From Thermodesulfobacteriota bacterium (lineage in GTDB: Bacteria > Desulfobacterota > Anaeroferrophillalia > Anaeroferrophillales > Tharpellaceae), in the NCBI GenBank assembly GCA_024762675.1, contig JANTGZ010000005.1:1-57146 (forward strand): a stretch of DNA of 57,146 nucleotides, written 5' to 3'. The notes under the pieces are model-generated. The model ran no database searches. It was not told the DNA's origin and worked only from the letters and a program-made list of their open reading frames with translations. The position numbers and the translations under genes were made by a program. This document shows positions 52,063-57,146 of this stretch, piece after piece. Numbering within the stretch: the stretch's first letter is position 1; each line of letters opens with the position of its first letter.

Positions 52063-52226
52063 CTAAAATCTATTTAAAAGCCCCTTCAAGAATGCAATCT
52101 CTTCGTTGGAGAAATTTTTCAGAAAAGTAATATTTGCTTTTTCAGAAATATCCCATAACTTTTCAACAATCGTTCCGCTCTTTTCTCGGGGGGAGTAGTT
52201 AAGTATGCAGAAGCGCTGATTTTCAG
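52063..52226 (-). pseudogene. C-terminal remnant of a MarR-like regulator
   Basis: Reading the minus strand gives an open frame ending at TAG 52063-52065 with no start: LNYSPREKSGTIVEKLWDIS, then NFSNEEIAFLKGLLNRF. This pattern, a wing-end followed by a helix with S-x-E-E and a final LLNR helix, is that of the C terminus of MarR-family repressors. The 5' part is missing and the frame runs into the nitroreductase 3' end. Probably a truncated gene; the call rests on a short stretch. Confidence 0.45.
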
Positions 52227-53128
52227 GCTATCCACCGAATGGGCACTTTGCGTCGACCGGCGGGGCGCGGGAAAGAGATAGCGGGCCAGCCTAGGGCGAT
52301 TACGGTATAGATCTTTTCGGAAGTCGGAATTTTTAAGGCCATTTTGATCTTCTTGTCCCGGCGCAGGGCTTCGACGGCAAAGCCAATCAAACAGCTGCCC
52401 AGACCCATAGCTTGAGCACCTAAAAGGATGTTCTGTGAGGCCAGTAAAGCGTCCTCTTGAGGGCAGCTGCCACCCGGCTGGGCCCCGACCAGAATCGCCG
52501 CCTGGGCTCCATGAAAGAGGCGGTCGATCCCCTTTTCATGCCACTGCGAAAGGGCTTGTTTAATCGATTCATAATACTCTCGGTAATAGATGTCAAGTTC
52601 TGGTCGGCCGCCAAGCTTTAAAAGTTTGCGCAACCAGCCGGACTCCGCCAACCTGTTCATTTTCCCAAAGTATGTCGCGATATTCTCGCCAAAAGCCAAC
52701 ATTTTGGGACGTGATTCGATGATTGAGAAAGTCCACTTCTGGCTGTTGGTACCGGATGGTGCCGTGAGGCCGATTTTGACGAGATCTTCGAGAATTTCTC
52801 GATCTACAGGTCGTTTCTGGTAGACCCTGCAGGAGCGGCGGGCACGCATCACGGAAGCCAGGCGCGCGAGGCTGGTATCTGACGGGCTTTCAACTGCTTC
52901 TTCGGCGGCGAAACTCGCAAATTCAAAAGGTTCACGTTCTTCGGTAAAACTAACGGTGATGGCCTGTTGCGGGCAGGTTGCGGCGCAATGGTCACAGGCA
53001 AACGTACAGCTTCCGGTAAGCTCGGCCTTCTCGGCAACGATTGAAAAAGCTCGGGCCGGACAGACTGTAACGCATGCGCCGCAACCATTACAGAGATTTT
53101 TGTCGATACCAATATCTGATGCTTGCAT
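52223..53128 (-). CDS. Nitroreductase with N-terminal ferredoxin domain
   Basis: A 301-residue protein. Residues about 1-60 hold two Cys groups: CNGCGACVTVCPARAF and CTFACDHCAATCPQQA, for two 4Fe-4S clusters. Residues about 90-301 form the FMN-dependent nitroreductase fold (RRSCRVYQKRPVDREIL, TAPSGTNSQKWTF, GLGSCLIGF, ALGWP). Such fusions are flavin reductases that take electrons from ferredoxin; the substrate is unknown. The ATG at 53128 is a plausible start. Confidence 0.88.
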   Translation of the reverse strand: MQASDIGIDKNLCNGCGACVTVCPARAFSIVAEKAELTGSCTFACDHCAATCPQQAITVSFTEEREPFEFASFAAEEAVESPSDTSLARLASVMRARRSCRVYQKRPVDREILEDLVKIGLTAPSGTNSQKWTFSIIESRPKMLAFGENIATYFGKMNRLAESGWLRKLLKLGGRPELDIYYREYYESIKQALSQWHEKGIDRLFHGAQAAILVGAQPGGSCPQEDALLASQNILLGAQAMGLGSCLIGFAVEALRRDKKIKMALKIPTSEKIYTVIALGWPAISFPRPAGRRKVPIRWIA

Positions 53129-53365
53129 GGTAAACCTTCCGGGTTAAATTTTTCTTATATCACAGATTTCATTGTTCTGGAAGTTATCCGCCACTTTATG
53201 ATAGGTTATGGTATAACATAGCATGGGTGGTTGCCTGAGAGTAGTCTTTTCTCAGATCTTAAGCATCTTGCTGGACATTCTCAGACAATCTCTTGGGTGT
53301 TTTTTTATAATTATTCAGGCCGAATCGGCTGGATTAAAATTTAAAACGATAAAGGAGAAGTTCAA

Positions 53366-53890
53366 ATGCTGATCGAATATGATAAGATGATAGCCTTTCA
53401 TGGTCACAGTTGTCCAGGGTTGGCCATGGGGTACAGGATGACAGTGGCGGCCATGGCTTATCTGGCTCAGTATCGTTCTGAAGATGAGGAGCTGGTAGCA
53501 ATTTCCGAAAACAATGCTTGCGGTGTCGATGCTCTGCAGTTTATCAGCGGTTGTACTTTTGGTAAGGGGAACCTTATTTTTAAGGACTACGGCAAACAGA
53601 TCTACACCTTTTATTCTCGGAAAACTGGTCAAGGGGTCCGGGTTGCTCTCAACCAGGCGGCCATTCCGGCGGACCTAAGGGCCAACCGTACAGCTTTCAT
53701 CAAATGGCTTTTGGAGGTGGATGAAGCCGAGATTGTCTCTTTGTTGCCGGTTACGATAGAGGAGCCGGAAAAAGCTCGCGTAATGGCTTCAGTGGTTTGT
53801 GATAGCTGCGGTGAGGCGGTGATGGAGACCCGTATCGGATCGCAGGAGGGTAGAAACATCTGCATTCCCTGTAGTGAGAAAAATAGTTGA
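53366..53890 (+). CDS. FmdE-family protein
   Basis: A 174-residue protein with the signature FHGHSCPGLAMGYRM, near NNACGVDALQFISGCTFGKGN, of formylmethanofuran dehydrogenase subunit E relatives. The C terminus has a zinc-ribbon pair (CDSCGE and CIPC). In non-methanogens these proteins are linked to molybdopterin enzymes, but there is no formylmethanofuran pathway implied. It lies 19 bp before the sensor kinase gene and is probably co-transcribed with it. Confidence 0.85.
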   Translation: MLIEYDKMIAFHGHSCPGLAMGYRMTVAAMAYLAQYRSEDEELVAISENNACGVDALQFISGCTFGKGNLIFKDYGKQIYTFYSRKTGQGVRVALNQAAIPADLRANRTAFIKWLLEVDEAEIVSLLPVTIEEPEKARVMASVVCDSCGEAVMETRIGSQEGRNICIPCSEKNS

Positions 53891-53909
53891 ATTTTAAAAG
53901 AAGATTTCT

Positions 53910-55406
53910 ATGAACCTTTGTCACTTTCTTAGGCTCAAACGCAGTGAGATTATTGACGACTGGGTGCGGCAGCTAAGCCGTACAACCAGCGACCGATACA
54001 GTAAGCGGCAGTTGTCGGAGTTGCGTGAGACTGTGGCCCGGGCCTATGACGGTAACTATTCGGTGATCTGCAACCACGATTGGCAGCCGATTGAAGAGTT
54101 TATCGTTTTTATTACCCGGATGCGCCTTGAGCGGGGTTTCTCGCTTTCCGAAGTTCAAAAAGCCTTCGGTATTTTCAGGATTATTATGATCAATCGCCTC
54201 CCCCTGGTCTTTCAAGGGGAGGATTTGAGTAACGCCTTGCTTTCGGTTAATAATTCAGTTGATGTCACGATTAACCGGTTCAGTGAATATTTTCAGGGCA
54301 AGCACGAAGAGGAGATGCAGGGTTTTCTTGAGAAACTTGAAGATCAGGTCGAAAAACGAACAGAGCAGCTCTTTAACTCTGAGAATCGTTACCGCACCCT
54401 GGTCGAAGATATAAGTGACGGTTATTTCGTCTGCCACAAAGATCGACTGATCTTTGCTAATCAAGCACTTGGAGAGATGCTCGGCCGAGAGCCCGAGACT
54501 CTGGTTGGCAAAGAGTATAGCACTCTCTTTGCCGGGACTGAAGATCAGCTTGCTTCGGCTTCCAACCACGAAGTTTTTAAAAGCGAAGCGGTTAAGGTGG
54601 ACGGCACCAGATTTCCGGTTGAGATTAAAATCAGTCGGGTGCGCTATGATGGTCTGCCGGCTCTGGCCGGAATCTGTCGTGATATCACCGAGCGCATGGC
54701 CTCGGTACAAAAAGAACTTGAGCATGAACGCCTGGTTGTGATCGGTCGTATTGCCACTATCTTTGCCCATGAGATCAGAAATTCGCTCTCGTCGATCAAA
54801 GTCAATGTCAGAATTCTGCAGAGAAAGCTTGATCTGGTTGAAAATGATACCCGGCGTATGGAGATTATCCTGCGTGATATCGATAAGCTTGACAAAATTC
54901 TGCAGGATACACTTCTTTTCTCCAGGCCTCTGGAGATAAGTCCGCACTGGTATGACATAAATGAGTTGCTAGGCAAAGCTGTGCAGAGGTTTGATGTTCT
55001 TTTGGCCGCTGCCGGTATCTTGCTGCAGATCGAGCTTGACGGCGATCTCCCTGAACTCAAAGTTGATAGTAACAGCATGGATATTGTCTTTGACAATCTG
55101 ATTACCAATGCCATAGAGGCTCTGCGCAAATCTCTGGATAAAAGATTAACCATCTCGACCCGCTTTCGGCAAAAAGACGGCGCTGATGATCTGGTTGAAA
55201 TTGTTGTGGCTGATAGTGGGTGCGGTATGCGGGAAACTGAACTGGAGCTGATTTTTCAACCTTTTTATAGCACTAGAGAAAACGGTATCGGTCTTGGCTT
55301 GAGTAATGTTGCCAGGGTTATTGAGCAGCATGGTGGCTCGATCATTGTTGCAAGTAAGATTAATCAGGGTACAACTTTTACGGTGGTACTGCCGTGGCAA
55401 AAATAG
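53910..55406 (+). CDS. Soluble PAS histidine kinase with RsbR-like N-terminal domain
   Basis: A 498-residue cytoplasmic kinase with no transmembrane helix. Residues about 1-130 resemble the four-helix N-terminal region of RsbR-type proteins (RSEIIDDWVRQL), then a coiled coil (about 132-155), a PAS domain (about 158-262, DGYFVCHKDRLIFANQALGEMLG), HisKA with H287 (FAHEIRNSLSS) and HATPase (DNLITNAIEAL, GIGLGLSNVARV). The PAS ligand is unknown. The response regulator gene overlaps its 3' end by 13 bp. Confidence 0.88.
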   Translation: MNLCHFLRLKRSEIIDDWVRQLSRTTSDRYSKRQLSELRETVARAYDGNYSVICNHDWQPIEEFIVFITRMRLERGFSLSEVQKAFGIFRIIMINRLPLVFQGEDLSNALLSVNNSVDVTINRFSEYFQGKHEEEMQGFLEKLEDQVEKRTEQLFNSENRYRTLVEDISDGYFVCHKDRLIFANQALGEMLGREPETLVGKEYSTLFAGTEDQLASASNHEVFKSEAVKVDGTRFPVEIKISRVRYDGLPALAGICRDITERMASVQKELEHERLVVIGRIATIFAHEIRNSLSSIKVNVRILQRKLDLVENDTRRMEIILRDIDKLDKILQDTLLFSRPLEISPHWYDINELLGKAVQRFDVLLAAAGILLQIELDGDLPELKVDSNSMDIVFDNLITNAIEALRKSLDKRLTISTRFRQKDGADDLVEIVVADSGCGMRETELELIFQPFYSTRENGIGLGLSNVARVIEQHGGSIIVASKINQGTTFTVVLPWQK

Positions 55407-56743
55407 TTGAAATAGTTATTGTCGACGATAACCTGGGACTGCTGGAAAGTCTGGAGCTCTATTTTCGAGAGAAGGGTTATGCGGTCGCCATCGCCGACAA
55501 TGGTGAGGCGGGTTTTGAACTGATTAAGGCCCGTAAGCCGGAGGTTGCGATTGTCGATCTGCGTCTGCCCGGTATGGGTGGGCTGGAGTTGTTGAAAGCT
55601 CTTAAAAATGAAGATATTGATTGTCGGATAGTTGTTATTACAGCTTACCAGGAGATGGAGACTACGGTTCAGGCGATCAAACTCGGAGCTTTTGACTATC
55701 TCCATAAACCGATTGATATTGATGCTCTTGATGCGGTTGTTGACAAGGCCTTAAGCGATATCCCTGAGAAAGAAGTGATTAAGGTTATCGATGAAGATTT
55801 TAAAGAGAATACGATCGTCGGTCGTTCCCATGAGCTTAAAGAGATTTTTAAGATCATCGGTCTCCTCTCGGAGGTTAAAACTACGGTTCTTATCGTCGGT
55901 GAGAGCGGTACCGGTAAGGAGCTGGTGGCCCGGGCGATTCACTATCACAGTTCGTTCGCCGGGGAGCCTTTTGTCGCTCTCAACTGCTCAGCAATTGTTG
56001 AAAACCTGCTCGAAAGCGAACTTTTCGGTCACGAACAGGGCAGTTTTACCGGAGCAGTTTCAACCAAAAAAGGCAAGTTTGAGATTGCCGGCAGCGGCAC
56101 CCTGTTTCTTGATGAGATCAGCGAACTCCCCCTCCATCTTCAGGCCAAGCTTTTACGCTTTATGCAGGAGAGGGAGTTTGAGAGGGTCGGCGGTAACCGG
56201 AAAATAAAATTTAATGCCCGGATTATTGCGGCGACCAATCGTGATCTTGCGCAAATGGTTAAAGAGGGAGAGTTTCGTGAAGATCTCTTTTTTCGGCTCA
56301 AGGTTTTTGAGATAGATATTCCGCCGCTCCGTAAACGCAAAGAAGATATTCCCCTGCTTGTGGAGTATCTGGTTAAAAAAATAAACCGTACCACCGGCAA
56401 AAGAATACTGCGTATTCCGATGGCGGCCATTGACCGTTTCATTGAGCATGACTGGCCTGGAAATATCCGTGAACTCGAAAACGTTCTCACCCGTGCCGTC
56501 GTCCTATCCAAGGATGATTGCCTGCATGAAACCAGCGTCGTTAACCTGCTGCGCCAGCCCCATGTTTCTCATTCCACTTCCTTCCAGCTGAAGAGTTTAA
56601 GTGAGATAGAAGCTCAGCACATCGCCCAAGTTCTTGAGCACTGCCAGTGGAACATCTCCCAAGCTGCCCGCATTCTGGGTATTACCCGGCCTACTCTAAG
56701 AAGCAAAATCAGGTCGCTGGAGATCTCTCCCCAAAATAGTTAA
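55394..56743 (+). CDS. Sigma-54-dependent response regulator, partner of the PAS kinase
   Basis: A 449-residue NtrC-family regulator. The receiver has D11/D12, the phospho-acceptor D55 (AIVDLRLPGMGG) and KPI. The AAA+ domain has Walker A GESGTGKE, and the sigma-54 loop reads GSFTGA rather than GAFTGA. The C-terminal helix-turn-helix has NISQAARILGITRPTLRSKI. It overlaps the kinase gene by 13 bp, so they form a two-component pair. Targets are not visible in the window. Confidence 0.92.
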   Translation: MAKIVEIVIVDDNLGLLESLELYFREKGYAVAIADNGEAGFELIKARKPEVAIVDLRLPGMGGLELLKALKNEDIDCRIVVITAYQEMETTVQAIKLGAFDYLHKPIDIDALDAVVDKALSDIPEKEVIKVIDEDFKENTIVGRSHELKEIFKIIGLLSEVKTTVLIVGESGTGKELVARAIHYHSSFAGEPFVALNCSAIVENLLESELFGHEQGSFTGAVSTKKGKFEIAGSGTLFLDEISELPLHLQAKLLRFMQEREFERVGGNRKIKFNARIIAATNRDLAQMVKEGEFREDLFFRLKVFEIDIPPLRKRKEDIPLLVEYLVKKINRTTGKRILRIPMAAIDRFIEHDWPGNIRELENVLTRAVVLSKDDCLHETSVVNLLRQPHVSHSTSFQLKSLSEIEAQHIAQVLEHCQWNISQAARILGITRPTLRSKIRSLEISPQNS

Positions 56744-57065
56744 ATTATAAAGTTTTTCGGTTTGAGCTTCAGAGCTGGTTCTTGAGGTGTTCCTCCATAT
56801 TACTGTATAATAACTTTCCACCTGGGAAAGTTATTATGCAGTTGTTATCCGTTTTTATCCCCTCTCATTCATTTTTAGATAAAACGTTTTTATAAATAGT
56901 GATATGGTATTCATCGTATAGTATATGTGTGCGTTATGTGGCCGGGATTTTCTTATCGTGTAGATTTTATAGAATATCATTTTATGGCATATTGTTTGCT
57001 CTTTAAGTTCGAGATTTATTTTCATGAAGGCAGGATAATGCATAACTTATGTCGGAGGTGTTGTG
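56744..57065. other. Intergenic region before the right-edge gene
   Basis: 322 bases. It has a hairpin at 56807-56837, then AT-rich DNA with no gene that can be supported. It must hold the promoter of the exported protein at the right edge, but no clear hexamers are seen. Confidence 0.5.
56807..56837. terminator. Hairpin after the response regulator gene
   Basis: ATAATAACTTTCC (56807-56819) pairs with GGAAAGTTATTAT (56825-56837) around a 5-base loop. It is AT-rich and has no long T-run, so it is a moderate terminator candidate. Confidence 0.6.
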
Positions 57066-57146
57066 ATGAGAGTTTGTAAGAGTTTTATCTGGTTAATGGT
57101 CGCTTTGTTTGTTGTCTGTACTGCAAGTGTAGCTGGGGCCAGCGCT
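57066..57146 (+). CDS. 5' end of an exported protein
   Basis: GGAGG at 57053-57057 precedes ATG 57066. The 27 codons to the window edge read MRVCKSFIWLMVALFVVCTA and then SVAGASA, a complete Sec signal peptide. The rest of the gene is outside the window, so nothing can be said of the mature protein. Confidence 0.7.
   Translation, partial: MRVCKSFIWLMVALFVVCTASVAGASA

Noticed and set aside
54255-54947. 230-codon minus-strand frame inside the PAS kinase
   Set aside because: Shadow of a well-supported kinase gene; no ribosome-binding site and no recognisable domain.

Overview
The window looks like chromosomal DNA of an anaerobic, diderm Desulfobacterota bacterium, most like the Desulfuromonadia (Geobacter/Pelobacter relatives). 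This is inferred from gene content: a type IV pilus block in the order pilB-pilT-pilC-pilS-pilR, a two-subunit sodium:solute (acetate-type) symporter followed by a DUF294 nucleotidyltransferase, a fused pyruvate:ferredoxin oxidoreductase, a CooC-type nickel ATPase, LptF, a VPLPA-CTERM protein, c-type cytochromes and many sigma-54 regulators. No rRNA, tRNA, CRISPR array, prophage or insertion sequence was recognised.

Layout. 1-9.7 kb: the 3' end of gpmI, a ComF-family gene, a VPLPA-CTERM exported protein, a 1258-residue AsmA/YhdP-like protein with a small zinc-finger protein, cooC (minus strand), radC and lptF. 9.8-19.5 kb (minus strand): pilB-pilT-pilC-pilS-pilR, followed by a Pat-like acetyltransferase where Geobacter has pilA. 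20-24.3 kb: the symporter small and large subunits, a DUF294 nucleotidyltransferase, a dispersed palindromic repeat and a CBS-pair protein. 24.8-34.3 kb: the fused 2-oxoacid:ferredoxin oxidoreductase, a tandem OB-like exported protein, a TviB-type nucleotide-sugar dehydrogenase, an M48 protease with TPRs and an amidohydrolase. 45.5-57 kb: a PilZ protein, an orphan recC, an Fe-S reductase, hotdog thioesterases and an acetyltransferase, a ferredoxin-nitroreductase with a MarR remnant beside it, an FmdE-like protein, a soluble PAS kinase with its NtrC-type regulator, and the first codons of an exported protein.

The most unusual part is 34.5-45.4 kb. A sigma-54 response regulator and a histidine kinase whose periplasmic domain carries CX2CH and CX4CH heme-c motifs converge on minus-strand genes. 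Those genes encode a pentaheme cytochrome, a Tat-exported four-cluster Fe-S protein, a HybB/NrfD quinone-site membrane subunit, a 62-residue membrane peptide, a kinase-less paralogue of the heme sensor and a four-helix membrane protein. A three-gene cassette occurs twice, once at each end of this set: small exported membrane protein, receiver domain lacking the phospho-acceptor Asp, second small exported membrane protein. Each copy has a GG-N10-GC sigma-54 promoter and a conserved 46-nt block about 175 bp upstream of it. I read this as a heme/redox-sensing circuit that switches on a quinone:cytochrome respiratory module. The cassette family is one I do not recognise and is the best candidate for an undescribed system. 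Function is inferred from sequence and context only.
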